Notes: generated by a model from the letters alone, not told the origin. Positions 8,434 through 17,172 are shown, numbered from the stretch's first letter. The stretch: DNA of 64,000 nucleotides from Candidatus Peregrinibacteria bacterium (GCA_016186205.1 JACPMA010000006.1:1-64000), one strand, 5' to 3'. Numbers and translations: made by a program.

Positions 8434-9739
8434 AGTTACTGTTCAATTTATTGCCGGCCGAGGCGGCAACGGCTGCGTGAGTTTCCGGCGGGAAAAGTTT
8501 GTGCCGCGCGGCGGACCCAGCGGCGGCGAGGGCGGCAAAGGCGGCAGCATTTTTCTTGAGGCGGATGAAAACATCAATACGCTCGCGCAGTTCAATACTC
8601 AAAAAATCTTCCGCGCAGAGTCAGGCGAACCGGGCCGTGGAAAAGATCAAGGCGGCTCTGATGCGCCTGACCTTATCCTTCCTGTGCCGATCGGAACCAT
8701 TATTTTTGATGAAAAAAAGAAAACCCTTCTCGGCGATCTCACAAAAAACGGCGAACGCTTTTTGGTGGCTCGCGGCGGAAAGGGTGGCTTTGGAAATGCG
8801 CATTTTAAATCTTCCACGCGCCAAGCGCCGACTTTTGCCGAATTCGGAGAGCCGGGCCAAGAACGCATTTGTGCGCTCGAACTCAAACTTGTTGCCGATG
8901 TTGGAATTATCGGCCTGCCCTCTGTCGGAAAATCAACGCTCATAAGCCGGATTTCAAATGCTCGTCCAAAAATCGCAGATTATCATTTCACGACTCTTGT
9001 CCCGAATCTCGGCCTTGTTACCATGAAACCGTTCGGCGGCAGCATCAAGCAAAATTTTCTCGCTTGCGATCTCCCGGGCTTAATTGAAGATGCGCATAAA
9101 GGAAAAGGCCTTGGTATTCAATTCCTAAAACATGTTGCGCGCAATCGCGTGCTTGTGCACTTGATCGATGTGAATACTCTGGATCCTGTGCAGGATTTCA
9201 AAACTATCAATGCGGAGCTGAAAGCGTTTGACCGTGCTCTTGCGAAAAAACCGCAGCTCGTCGCTTTCAACAAAATTGATACCATTGATAAAGACACTCT
9301 CCAAGAAGTCGCTCGGTATTTTTTGAAAAAAAACCGCAGCGTGAAAAAAATATTCGCATTTTCCTGCGTCACCGGAAAAGGACTCAAGGAATTGCTCTTT
9401 GCTGTCTGGAAACTTCTGGAAAAAACGACCAAAAAACCGGCCGATGTAGTAGTAAAACCGGATTCTTTTAAAATCTTCCGGCCGCATCTTGAAGAAGATC
9501 CGAAAAGTTATGAAGTGAAACTTATCAAGAAGCGCAAAACAAACAGCCTTTTTTCGGTGACCGGCCGGCGCATTGAGCAAATTGTAGTGATGACGGATTT
9601 CTTGAATCCGGAAGGGGTTGCGCGCGTGTACGATGTTTTCGAAAAATTGAGCATACAGAAACGCCTGCGAAGCATCGGCGCAAAGTTCGGCGATGAAATT
9701 TTGGTCGGCAAACAAACCATTATATATAGATGGAAATGA
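8420..9739 (+). CDS. obgE: GTPase Obg
   Basis: 439 residues from ATG at 8420 (MFCDEVTVQFIAGRGGNGC). The Gly-rich Obg fold comes first (REKFVPRGGPSGGEGGKGG), then the G domain with GLPSVGKSTL (P-loop), the switch region ending ADYHFTTLVPNLG, DLPGLIEDAHKGKGLG, NKID and SCVTGKG, and a C-terminal OCT-like domain. Obg is a conserved GTPase acting in 50S assembly and stress responses. The start overlaps the end of the LAGLIDADG gene by 14 bases. pth follows 12 bases downstream, then rplU, probably one transcript. Confidence 0.95.
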   Translation: MFCDEVTVQFIAGRGGNGCVSFRREKFVPRGGPSGGEGGKGGSIFLEADENINTLAQFNTQKIFRAESGEPGRGKDQGGSDAPDLILPVPIGTIIFDEKKKTLLGDLTKNGERFLVARGGKGGFGNAHFKSSTRQAPTFAEFGEPGQERICALELKLVADVGIIGLPSVGKSTLISRISNARPKIADYHFTTLVPNLGLVTMKPFGGSIKQNFLACDLPGLIEDAHKGKGLGIQFLKHVARNRVLVHLIDVNTLDPVQDFKTINAELKAFDRALAKKPQLVAFNKIDTIDKDTLQEVARYFLKKNRSVKKIFAFSCVTGKGLKELLFAVWKLLEKTTKKPADVVVKPDSFKIFRPHLEEDPKSYEVKLIKKRKTNSLFSVTGRRIEQIVVMTDFLNPEGVARVYDVFEKLSIQKRLRSIGAKFGDEILVGKQTIIYRWK

Positions 9740-9751
9740 TATTATCATAAT

Positions 9752-10375
9752 ATGAAACTCATTATCGGCTTGGGAAATCCAGGAAAAGAATATGAAAAAA
9801 CGCGGCATAATGCGGGTTTTATGTGCGTGGACGAGTTGCGCGAAAAACTCGATGCGCCTCCTTTTAAAATCAACAAAAAATTTAACGCTGAAATAACAGA
9901 AGGCCATTTTGCAGACACAAAATACCTCTTGGCAAAACCGCAAACTTTTATGAATAATTCCGGAAAAGCCGTGCAAACAATTTTCAATTTTTATAAAGAT
10001 CATTTTTTATCAACATGCTGCGGATGCCCGGATTGCGAACGGGAAAATCTGCAAAACTTCTGGGTCATATATGACGATATTGATCTTCCATTGGGCAAAA
10101 TTAGAATCCGCAAAGAAGGTTCCGGAGGCTCCCATAACGGTATGCAATCCGTCATACGATCTCTTGGCTTTAAGGATTTTCCGCGTATGCGCATTGGCAT
10201 TGAAAGCCGCGGAGCATCAGCGCCCAAGAATCAAGATATCAGTTCTTTTGTACTAGAACCGTTTCAGAAGGAAGAGCTTCCACTTATTAAAGAGAGCCTT
10301 AAAAATGCTTCGGAAGCTTTCCTGACGGCTTTTAAAAAAGGCATTGCAAAAGCCATGGACATCTATAATATATAG
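9752..10375 (+). CDS. pth: Peptidyl-tRNA hydrolase
   Basis: 207 residues. Pth frees tRNA from peptidyl-tRNAs released by stalled ribosomes. Family motifs are all present: GLGNPGKEYEKTRHNAGF with the catalytic His, KPQTFMNNSG, YDDIDLPLGKIR and GSGGSHNGMQS. A short insertion near residue 85-97 (STCCGCPDCERENLQN) holds four closely spaced cysteines that I do not know from typical Pth proteins. It lies between obgE and rplU on the same strand with gaps of 12 and 5 bases. Confidence 0.95.
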   Translation: MKLIIGLGNPGKEYEKTRHNAGFMCVDELREKLDAPPFKINKKFNAEITEGHFADTKYLLAKPQTFMNNSGKAVQTIFNFYKDHFLSTCCGCPDCERENLQNFWVIYDDIDLPLGKIRIRKEGSGGSHNGMQSVIRSLGFKDFPRMRIGIESRGASAPKNQDISSFVLEPFQKEELPLIKESLKNASEAFLTAFKKGIAKAMDIYNI

Positions 10376-10380
10376 CCACT

Positions 10381-10686
10381 ATGTTTGCCATTATTGAACT
10401 CGGCGGAAAGCAATATAAAGTGAAAGAAAAGGATATTCTCCGCGTTGAAAAACTCGCCGCAACAGAAGGAAAAACCGTGAAAATCGAAAAGGTTCTACTG
10501 AAGGTCGACGATAAAACAACGCAAATCGGAACGCCATTTTTGGCAGGCGCTTACGCAGAAATCAAAGTACTAAAGGCAGGCCTAGGCGATAAAGTCCGCA
10601 CGTTTAAAATGAAAGCGAAGAAACGATATAAAAGGCTCAAAGGCCACCGCCAGCCGTTCAGTGAGATCGAGATCGTAAAGATTTAA
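10381..10686 (+). CDS. rplU: 50S ribosomal protein L21
   Basis: 101 residues starting MFAIIELGGKQYKV, the hallmark L21 N-terminus, and ending in the basic KRYKRLKGHRQPFSEIEI segment. Normal length for L21. The usual partner rpmA (L27) does not follow. Instead an RluA-type gene on the other strand overlaps the last 29 bases (10658-10686), so the two are convergent with overlapping ends. Confidence 0.95.
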   Translation: MFAIIELGGKQYKVKEKDILRVEKLAATEGKTVKIEKVLLKVDDKTTQIGTPFLAGAYAEIKVLKAGLGDKVRTFKMKAKKRYKRLKGHRQPFSEIEIVKI

Positions 10687-11317
10687 AAACAGGAGCCAAA
10701 TCGGACGGCAGAGGAGAACGAAAGGTAATTCGTTTTTTAGTCGTGGGATGGTCAAGCATGAGTTTTGACGCATGTAGAAATTGCCGCTTCAATCCAAACT
10801 TTTTTTGAAAACGCACATTAAGTTTTGCATCGCCATAAACCGCATCGCCAACCACCGGATGCCCGATGCTCGCAAAATGCACACGGATTTGATGAGTTCT
10901 GCCAGTCAAAGGAAAGGCCGACAGTAAACTCACATCGCCAAAACTTTTCTTCACACAAAAATCCGTAGATGCTTCTCGGCTGCCCGGTCTGTTACTCACA
11001 GCCATTTTTTTTCGATCCTTAAAACTCCGCGCAATCGGCGCTTCAATCCTTCCAGCCTTCACATCAAAAACGCCTTTCACTAAAACGGTATATGTCTTTT
11101 CAACCCTGCGCGCCTTCCATTGCGCCGAAAGTTTTGCAAGAGCGGACTCGGATTTCGCCATCACGAGAATGCCGGACGTATCTTTATCTAAACGATGCAC
11201 CGGTTTTACAAAAACCGCGCCGTCTTCAGCAAGCGTTTCCGTTATAACTCCCGCCGGCTTCTCTATAACGCAAAAATTCTTGTCTTCAAAAATCACTTTT
11301 AAATCTAATACCTTCAT
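10658..11317 (-). CDS. RluA-family pseudouridine synthase
   Basis: About 219 residues from ATG at 11317 (MKVLDLKVIFEDKNFCVIEKPAG). The catalytic motif HRLDKDTSGILVMAKS carries the Asp that attacks uridine, and RTHQIRVHFASIGHPVVGD is the second RluA signature. There is no N-terminal S4 domain, so this is the short form. The RNA target cannot be assigned. An upstream extension in frame to 11509 has no similarity to the family and runs into the next gene, so it is not used. A perfect GCGCCC/GGGCGC hairpin is at 11334-11348 upstream of the start, without a T-run. Confidence 0.85.
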   Translation of the reverse strand: MKVLDLKVIFEDKNFCVIEKPAGVITETLAEDGAVFVKPVHRLDKDTSGILVMAKSESALAKLSAQWKARRVEKTYTVLVKGVFDVKAGRIEAPIARSFKDRKKMAVSNRPGSREASTDFCVKKSFGDVSLLSAFPLTGRTHQIRVHFASIGHPVVGDAVYGDAKLNVRFQKKFGLKRQFLHASKLMLDHPTTKKRITFRSPLPSDLAPVFKSLRSRSH

Positions 11318-11420
11318 GCCAAGAATGGTTGCGCCCTTTGGGCGCATTATTTGCTTAGCCTCGCTGCGGCTCGGCCTTATGCTATCGCTTTTTAAGCGCT
11401 CCTGTCTACTGTTGTACTTT

Positions 11421-12689
11421 CTACTTCGCTGCTCCAGACGTATCCCCACCGCCAGCTCCACCGCTAGGATCGCTGTCCGGATCTCGTGTTCCTCCATTTT
11501 CTGGACCATTTTCAGAACCAGGAGTAGGAGGAACCCAAATTAACCCTTTCTTCTCTAGAATAACCCGCAACGGCTCTATAACAACGCCGTGAAGAAGCTC
11601 AATAACGAATGCCGCATCAGCCTCGGTAACTCTATCCGCAGAATCCGCTGACTGATAAATACCACTGATACGATTTCGCGCACCAATCTCGATATCCAAA
11701 ATTTCAGCGAGCCGATCCAGAAGTCGCATAATATGAATTTTAATGTACTGCCATTTTTCAGAACTAAATCGCTGTGTCGTGCCGTTAAGAAGTAATGCCC
11801 TCAAATCGTCAAGAGAAGGCGGCGGATTAATCGTTAATCTTTTTCCATCATCAAATTCCTGACGGCCAACACGATATGAATCTGTCTCTAAACCTCCTGC
11901 AACAAGCATGCCTGTTTCCGGCATAATCGTCACACGATCTGTCACTTCTGAATTTAAACGAAGCACCTGGCCTAAAACAGCTTTTGTCAGCTCTGCATAT
12001 CCTCTTTCGCGTCTGTTGCCGTATTGAATAGCCGTCGCCCCTAGCTTCGCGAGCTCTGCAAGAAATGCCACTTCAAAAAGTCCATAAGTATAGTAGCCAC
12101 TTCTAACATTTCCTTTCGCCTTCTCGAATCTCCGTCTATGTTTTCTTGGCATTAAAGATTCAAGAAGTTCAGCAACGCTTGTTTCCGGATCTCCGGCAGC
12201 GTGGACGATTGTATCTTTGGAACCCCAGAGAGCCGATAATAAAAGCCGGAATTCAGACGAATGAAAAATACGCTCCGGATCAACCTGCATGGAAGAAACA
12301 GTAACAGGAACCACATTATCAAGCTTCATCGCCTCTACAGCAGCTTCATGTGTGCTAATTACGCGACGAGCAACTGGTTCTATTTCAGTCCAGCGCTCAA
12401 CAAGATATGGATAATGCTCAAGATCCAAAACTTTCCATGCTTCTTGTGGCAGTAATGTATCATTACGGTCTTGGCCTGATACGACAAGATTTGCAATCTG
12501 CATGAGATCTGCGACAACGACGCGATGCCCCTTTGGTTCTTCGCCTCGCGAACGCGCCAGGTCGCGCGATCTTAATGCTGCAGATACCATAGTATGGAGC
12601 TGTTCGAGCGCAAAGGGCTCATGGATGACCCTCGAAGGCATCCCTACGCCTTGAGCAGTATCAAACGGTAATGGGTTGCGTTCAGGCAT
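11421..12689 (-). CDS. Hypothetical protein with disordered Gly/Pro/Ser tail
   Basis: 422 residues, not recognised. The body appears helical and soluble. The last 40 residues (from about VPPTPGSENGPENGG) are low-complexity Gly/Pro/Asp/Ser. No signal peptide or membrane helix is visible. The first residues include PFDTAQG, a peptide often produced when a common short DNA repeat is read through, so the true start may be the Met at 12641. It ends just upstream of the rluA-like gene and begins 5 bases after the TrmB-type regulator gene, so these two are probably one operon driven by the promoter at 13544-13572. Confidence 0.5.
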   Translation of the reverse strand: MPERNPLPFDTAQGVGMPSRVIHEPFALEQLHTMVSAALRSRDLARSRGEEPKGHRVVVADLMQIANLVVSGQDRNDTLLPQEAWKVLDLEHYPYLVERWTEIEPVARRVISTHEAAVEAMKLDNVVPVTVSSMQVDPERIFHSSEFRLLLSALWGSKDTIVHAAGDPETSVAELLESLMPRKHRRRFEKAKGNVRSGYYTYGLFEVAFLAELAKLGATAIQYGNRRERGYAELTKAVLGQVLRLNSEVTDRVTIMPETGMLVAGGLETDSYRVGRQEFDDGKRLTINPPPSLDDLRALLLNGTTQRFSSEKWQYIKIHIMRLLDRLAEILDIEIGARNRISGIYQSADSADRVTEADAAFVIELLHGVVIEPLRVILEKKGLIWVPPTPGSENGPENGGTRDPDSDPSGGAGGGDTSGAAK

Positions 12690-12694
12690 AAAAA

Positions 12695-13486
12695 TTATTT
12701 TTTCTTAGAATCTTGGGCTTCGGCAGCGCGCCACACAAGTTCAAAAATGGACCGCTGGCTTTCTGCAATTTCGTCGCTCTCAATAATCACCCCAAGAAGC
12801 TCATGCTTGCCGATTGAACAAATGGCAACCTTGTTATCGTAAATATTGATTTCATTATGAAAAATCGAAATGTCTTTTGGAAACCAGCGCGTTTGTGTTA
12901 TGGCGCTGTCGCCGGGATAATCTTTTTCAATGTATTGACGGGCAATAGGAGTATCAATGACAATGCCCCGCAGAGCGATTTTTTTATCCGCGCTTCGGCG
13001 CCGGCCGTACTGGCCAATATATTGCTTTAAATCTTCGCGCGAGAACCAACGATCAATGCTTGAGTAAGTGAGAATTTCCGGTTTTTTCACCATGAGCGTA
13101 TCATCCATAACGCGCTCAATTCCCTCCATGCCTTCATAGAAACGCACACGCGGATTAATGCTGTATGGATTGGAAAGCGACAAAAATTGCGGAAGAAATT
13201 GTTCAAGCTCCCTTTGGTGGGATGTAAGTTCGCGCCTTTGCTTCTCAACAAAATTTAAAAGGTATTCCGGCGAAACAGCGGTAAAATATTTCACATTGCT
13301 TCCCGTGTACTCGCTCACAAGACCGCGTTTAAGCAAACCTTCCAAAATTAGATACGTGGTTGGACGCTTTAATCCTGCCTTCCGGGCAATAACGCTCGCA
13401 GGCTGTGTGCCAAGTTCCAAACACGCGAGGTAAACTTCCGAGTCTTTATCGGATAAACCGATTTTTTGAAGGATGGTTTTCAGCAT
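12695..13486 (-). CDS. TrmB-family transcriptional regulator
   Basis: 263 residues. The N-terminal winged helix (IGLSDKDSEVYLACLELG, VIARKAGLKRPTTYLILEGL) is the TrmB type, common in archaea and in CPR. A short coiled-coil linker (KQRRELTSHQRELEQF) leads to a C-terminal effector domain with YEGMEGIERVMDD, a phrase typical of these proteins. The ligand is unknown. Its own upstream region holds a good sigma-70-type promoter and two perfect inverted repeats, so self-regulation is likely. It heads an operon with the hypothetical gene at 11421 and is divergent from tyrS. Confidence 0.8.
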   Translation of the reverse strand: MLKTILQKIGLSDKDSEVYLACLELGTQPASVIARKAGLKRPTTYLILEGLLKRGLVSEYTGSNVKYFTAVSPEYLLNFVEKQRRELTSHQRELEQFLPQFLSLSNPYSINPRVRFYEGMEGIERVMDDTLMVKKPEILTYSSIDRWFSREDLKQYIGQYGRRRSADKKIALRGIVIDTPIARQYIEKDYPGDSAITQTRWFPKDISIFHNEINIYDNKVAICSIGKHELLGVIIESDEIAESQRSIFELVWRAAEAQDSKKK

Positions 13487-13510
13487 AGAAATGGTGCGGG
13501 TCTGCCGCTA

Positions 13511-13581
13511 GTTGTCAGCTGACGACAACAGGTTAAGGGGTAAATTATACGCATTTTTCGTGTAAATGCAAACGAAAAATG
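13511..13581 (-). promoter_or_regulatory. Promoter and two operator-like palindromes of the TrmB-type gene
   Basis: On the minus strand TTTGCA (13567-13572) and a perfect TATAAT (13544-13549) are 17 bases apart. A perfect 10+10 inverted repeat, CATTTTTCGT (13552-13561) and ACGAAAAATG (13572-13581), spans the spacer and -35. A second palindrome, GTCAGCTGAC (13514-13523), flanked by GTTGTC/GACAAC arms, lies just downstream of -10. Both are well placed for repression. Confidence 0.7.
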
Positions 13582-13734
13582 AACCCCTCCGAAGGCAATC
13601 GAAATTGCTGCCAATTCGGACGTATATAAGAGGGGTATTTTCTCCTGAAAATCAGCATAAATAATGGTAAGCCTTGGGGTCTAAAAATCAAGTGTTTTTT
13701 CTTGTCCTAGTCTTGTATGATGTTGTTAATATCT

Positions 13735-14925
13735 ATGCCAAAAACCGATGTCATTTCGGAACTGCTGGACAGGGGGGTGAAGGAGGTTATTGTACGCAAA
13801 GAGCTTTATGAAAAGCTGCGAAAAGGCGAAAAAATCTCACTCTACCTTGGCATTGATCCAACCGGCTCCAGGCTGCACCTCGGCCATGCCATCGCCCTTC
13901 GGAAGCTGCGTGATTTTCAGCGTCTTGGCCATCGCGTGATTTTTTTGATAGGTGATTTTACTGCTCTCATCGGAGATACATCGGACAAGGATTCTCCGCG
14001 GCCGCCTCTCTCGCCGGAACAAATTTCGGAAAATTTTCGCACATATAAAGCCCAAGCGAGCAAAATTCTCGACTTTTCAAAGATCGAGCTTAAGCAAAAC
14101 AGCGAATGGCTTTCGAAAATGGATCTCAAAAAACTGATCCATCTCGCGAGCCAATTCACGGTGCAGCAAATGATTAAGCGCGAAATGTATCAAAAACGCA
14201 TTGCGCAGGACCGTCCGATTGCGCTTCACGAATTTCTATATCCGCTTATGCAAGGCTATGACAGTGTGGCCATGGATGTGGATCTTGAAATAGGAGGAAA
14301 TGATCAGCTCTTTAATATGCTTGCCGGACGCGTGCTCCAAAAAGTCTTAAAAAACCGCGATAAGCATGTTATGACGTTAAAACTTCTGGAAGGAACTGAC
14401 GGCCGTAAAATGGCAAAAACTTATAATAACGTGATTAATATCACGGATTCGCCGGATGAACAGTACGGAAAAATCATGTCGATGAAGGATGAACTCATTC
14501 TGCCGTATTTTGAATTATGTACTGATGTACCGGTACACGAAATCAAAGAATCAGCGCAGGCAATGAAAGCAGGCGAAAATCCAAAAGATTACAAAATGCG
14601 TTTGGCGCGCGAAATCATCACTCTTTATCACGGTTCGCAGGCGGCGTCTCAAGCTGAAAAAGAATTCGTAAAAATTTTCCAGCAGCGCGGCAAACCATCC
14701 GACATTCCTGAAAAAACGCTTTCGAAAAAATCGTATGACATTTGCGAACTTCTCTTTGAAGCTGGACTTGCAAAATCAAAAAGCGAGGCAAGACGGCTCG
14801 TGGAGGGCGGGGGAGTAAAGGTTAACGATGAAAAAATCACCGATCCAAAAATAATTTTCGATTTAGGAAAAAAACCGCTTGTAATTCAAGTTGGCAAACG
14901 CCACTTTATACAGATAATAGGCTGA
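13735..14925 (+). CDS. tyrS: Tyrosyl-tRNA synthetase
   Basis: About 396 residues from ATG at 13735 (MPKTDVISELLD); an in-frame ATG at 13717 adds six residues without family support. Class I motifs are clear: LHLGH as the HIGH motif and GRKMAKTYNN as the KMSKS motif. DVDLEIGGNDQLFN and the FLYPLMQGYDS segment match the TyrRS group. An S4 RNA-binding domain closes the protein (AGLAKSKSEARRLVEGGGVKVND). No T-box leader is visible upstream; the region 13582-13716 holds only an inverted repeat of CCCCTC/GAGGGG. Confidence 0.95.
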   Translation: MPKTDVISELLDRGVKEVIVRKELYEKLRKGEKISLYLGIDPTGSRLHLGHAIALRKLRDFQRLGHRVIFLIGDFTALIGDTSDKDSPRPPLSPEQISENFRTYKAQASKILDFSKIELKQNSEWLSKMDLKKLIHLASQFTVQQMIKREMYQKRIAQDRPIALHEFLYPLMQGYDSVAMDVDLEIGGNDQLFNMLAGRVLQKVLKNRDKHVMTLKLLEGTDGRKMAKTYNNVINITDSPDEQYGKIMSMKDELILPYFELCTDVPVHEIKESAQAMKAGENPKDYKMRLAREIITLYHGSQAASQAEKEFVKIFQQRGKPSDIPEKTLSKKSYDICELLFEAGLAKSKSEARRLVEGGGVKVNDEKITDPKIIFDLGKKPLVIQVGKRHFIQIIG

Positions 14926-15420
14926 AAAAATAGCAAAGAATACGTTCAGCCAGAAAAATATCCAGCTCGCTTCGATATAACTGAAAAGTGCGATAAGAAT
15001 GCTTCCTAATGTTAAAGCCACGCTCCGGCGCATAGTACCCATTTGAAAAGCATAACCGAGTCCGATTCCGCAAAGTCCAAGGATAAAAATTACCGTACCA
15101 TAGTTCTCAAAAAGGTAGAGCGACCATATGATGAGGCCAAGGCCGCTGACCGCAATTATTGGCGTGTCGATTTTGTCAGGCGTGTTGAGCATCATGAGGA
15201 TGCTTGCGATGGCAACGAGAATCTCCAAAATCACGAAAAAAATCGGTCCGCCCTGTTGATAACCTAAAAAGGCATAAATGAGCATGACGAACCCGCCGAT
15301 AGCGAACAGCCAATTTTTGAGCGATTTTGTCGGATGCCTAATGTCCTTTGCTTCCGGCCACGCTGCGCCGGTTACGAGAATGAGCGAGCCAACGAGCCCT
15401 GTGAGAAAAATGTAGTTCAT
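14863..15420 (-). CDS. Multi-span membrane protein of unknown function
   Basis: 185 residues from ATG at 15420 (MNYIFLTGLVGSLILVTGAAW). Six hydrophobic segments can be drawn, with small Gly/Ala-rich turns and few charges. It matches no family I can name. Its 3' end overlaps the tyrS 3' end by 63 bases in convergent orientation. The AEC transporter gene lies 5 bases upstream on the same strand, so the two may be co-transcribed. Confidence 0.55.
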   Translation of the reverse strand: MNYIFLTGLVGSLILVTGAAWPEAKDIRHPTKSLKNWLFAIGGFVMLIYAFLGYQQGGPIFFVILEILVAIASILMMLNTPDKIDTPIIAVSGLGLIIWSLYLFENYGTVIFILGLCGIGLGYAFQMGTMRRSVALTLGSILIALFSYIEASWIFFWLNVFFAIFSAYYLYKVAFANLNYKRFFS

Positions 15421-15425
15421 ATATT

Positions 15426-16373
15426 TTAACCTACAACGGAAATCCAAAAAGGTAATGATACTACTGATAAAATCGTACTTAATACAATTGAACGGGCAAT
15501 GAATGTTTTATGTAAATTATATTTATCGGCTAGCGCAAAAGGGGTTATAGCGAGCGGCATTGCTGCCTCGATGATTGAGCTTGAAAATTGCGATGGTGCA
15601 AATCCGAAAAATTTTACGCCGAAATAGAACCCGGCCGGAAATAAAGCGAGTGTAAACAATGAAAAAAGTAATACAGGAATCCACTCTGATAATTTTCCTA
15701 CTTTCGACGTCCCTATAAAAAGTCCGATGACTACCAAGACTGTTGGTGTTACCGAAGCGCTGATCATGTCTAATGATTTTAAAACAATGGCTGGTATTGC
15801 AATTTTAAAACTGCCAATAAGTAGCCCAAAAATAACAGCAAGCAAAAGAGGGTTTTTTGTGAAATTTTTAAGTATGTTTTTGGCAACGTCTTTTTTGTTT
15901 TTGTCTAAAGAATAATCCAAATAGCCAATTCCGATCGTAAAAAGCCAAAACAGGTAAATCGCTATTATAAGACTTACGGTTGGTAGTATTTGTACTCCCG
16001 ATAATGCTGTTAATACTGGTACGCCGAGATAGGCTACGTTACCAAAAACAAAACAGATAAATAATGTTAGGAACATCTGCTTATTGAGGCGCAAAATTTT
16101 TCCAACTATTACGGCTAGAACGAAACTAAGAAACAAAAATAATGAATTTGCGATTATGAGCGGAGCTTCTGCTTTGAATGACAAGGAAGTTTTGGCAAGA
16201 GCAGAAAAGATCAGTATCGGCAGGCCGATTTTAAGAGCAAATTCATTTAAAACCTTACTCCATTCATCTCCAATGTTTTTGAATTTTTGCAGCAATGCGC
16301 TCGCAAAAATAATGAGAAACAGTGGAGCAATAATTATGAATATTTGGACCAATTGATTTTCATTATATATCAA
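15426..16373 (-). CDS. AEC-family transporter (auxin efflux carrier / malonate permease type)
   Basis: 315 residues with about ten membrane helices in two repeats. Family-like segments include FALKIGLPILIFSAL near the N-terminus, FVFGNVAYLGVPVL in helix 4, and the matching second half ending EAAMPLAITPFALADKYN. AEC proteins are secondary carriers for organic anions; the substrate is not readable. It is the last gene before the cassette array, 70 bases from the distal attC-like site, and has the same strand as the cassette genes. No cassette boundary is visible on its far side, so I treat it as chromosomal or as a fixed terminal cassette. Confidence 0.8.
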   Translation of the reverse strand: MIYNENQLVQIFIIIAPLFLIIFASALLQKFKNIGDEWSKVLNEFALKIGLPILIFSALAKTSLSFKAEAPLIIANSLFLFLSFVLAVIVGKILRLNKQMFLTLFICFVFGNVAYLGVPVLTALSGVQILPTVSLIIAIYLFWLFTIGIGYLDYSLDKNKKDVAKNILKNFTKNPLLLAVIFGLLIGSFKIAIPAIVLKSLDMISASVTPTVLVVIGLFIGTSKVGKLSEWIPVLLFSLFTLALFPAGFYFGVKFFGFAPSQFSSSIIEAAMPLAITPFALADKYNLHKTFIARSIVLSTILSVVSLPFWISVVG

Positions 16374-16536
16374 AAGTGCCTTTGGTTAAACTACGTAATT
16401 CGCAAAAAAGAATTTTTACCTTAAAAACGGCTTATTTTTTGGCGTACAACGTCCGCGGCTTTGCGAAGTTTGGCCTTGGTAAAATATAGCACGGAGTACT
16501 TTTAACAGGTCAAAAGTTGGGTGAGGTTTATTTGCC

Positions 16537-16729
16537 TTATTTTCGTAATTTCTCATATTCCTCAACTGTAAGCTGAACGTCGTTTAAAATTTTCCTAAGC
16601 AGGCCCTTACTCAGCTCTCGATTATGGATTGGCACTACTGTAGTTCTTCCATCTTTATGTTTGAAAAACACATGTGAACCCTGTGCATCTCTTTCGACAA
16701 AACCGTTTGATAGGGATGAGTTTAGGCAT
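16537..16729 (-). pseudogene. hicA toxin gene, N-terminal deletion/frameshift (first copy)
   Basis: HicA is an mRNA interferase whose dsRBD-like fold uses a His in the GSH motif. The gene starts correctly at 16729, with ATGCC overlapping the hicB stop as is usual, but the frame MPKLIPIKR runs to a stop after about 24 codons. The conserved body (NGFVERDAQGSHVFFKHKDG, then VVPIHNRELSKGLLRKILND) is in another frame ending at 16537. About ten residues of helix 1 seem to be missing too. The stop codon falls within the 18-bp stem of the attC hairpin. Confidence 0.75.
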
Positions 16730-16946
16730 GTGTAAGCTCTAGATTTTGGATGCCAATGAATTTTGTTTTCATAATTTCTTTCTTGTTCACATTGCGAAGG
16801 CATAACTCCAAAACCTCATCAAGATTTTTCAACATCTCAACTTGTGTTTTTCCTTCTGCATGGCAACTAGGGACTGCTGGAATAGAACCGATGAACATTC
16901 CATCTTCATCCTGTTCTATATAAACTGTGAACTGTTCTTTTTTCAT
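16722..16946 (-). CDS. HicB-like antitoxin (first copy)
   Basis: 74 residues, MKKEQFTVYIEQDEDGMFIGSIPAVPSCHAEGKTQVEMLKNLDEVLELC: the HicB partial RNase H fold with the GSIPxVPGCxxxGxTxxEAxxN pattern. It lacks a C-terminal DNA-binding domain. It neutralises HicA and overlaps the hicA start by 8 bases. The frame is intact while the toxin frame is broken, so the pair has probably lost toxicity. The module lies inside the palindrome of attC-like site 17. Confidence 0.75.
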   Translation of the reverse strand: MKKEQFTVYIEQDEDGMFIGSIPAVPSCHAEGKTQVEMLKNLDEVLELCLRNVNKKEIMKTKFIGIQNLELTHA

Positions 16947-17044
16947 AGGAAAATTTTAAACAACTACATTTTATCATGAATAGAAAATAAGGCAAATAAA
17001 ACTAAACCGCAAAGCCGCTGTTAGGCGATGAATTCATTGCGAAT

Positions 17045-17166
17045 TTATTGTACAATTTCAACTTCTTTGTTTTGGCTGTTTAAGACAATTTTAAATTTAT
17101 TCAAAAAGCCATTTTGACCAAGCAGGAAAGTACTTCCCGATTCGGCAAAATAGACGGAAATACAAT
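17045..17166 (-). pseudogene. Remnant of a retropepsin-like aspartic protease C-terminus
   Basis: On the minus strand a frame with no start reads through FAESGSTFLLGQNGFLNKF and ends KEVEIVQ-stop at 17045. LLGxxGFLxxFKI is reminiscent of the last strand-helix segment of prokaryotic retropepsin-like proteins. The catalytic DTG part is missing. It follows the small ORF at 17173 in cassette 17. Confidence 0.35.
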
Positions 17167-17172
17167 CATAAG

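Larger units (their letters stand above)
16444..17026 (-). repeat. attC-like site 17 (distal), interrupted by hicAB
   Basis: Left end GTACAAC (16444-16450), right end GTTAGGC (17020-17026), arms GGCTTTGCG / CGCAAAGCC. The first hairpin is degenerate. The second hairpin has a perfect 18-bp stem (16527-16544 against 16983-17000) whose loop is a whole hicAB module. Confidence 0.7.

Noticed and set aside
11334-11348. Perfect GCGCCC/GGGCGC hairpin as a terminator
   Set aside because: No T-run follows on either strand and it lies just upstream of the RluA-like start, so termination is not supported.
13582-13716. T-box riboswitch upstream of tyrS
   Set aside because: No T-box consensus and no specifier-like stem; only a CCCCTC/GAGGGG inverted repeat is present.
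14926-16443. AEC transporter as a proven 18th cassette
   Set aside because: Strand and position fit, but there is no GTTGTAC-type partner box or attC-like site on its far side.
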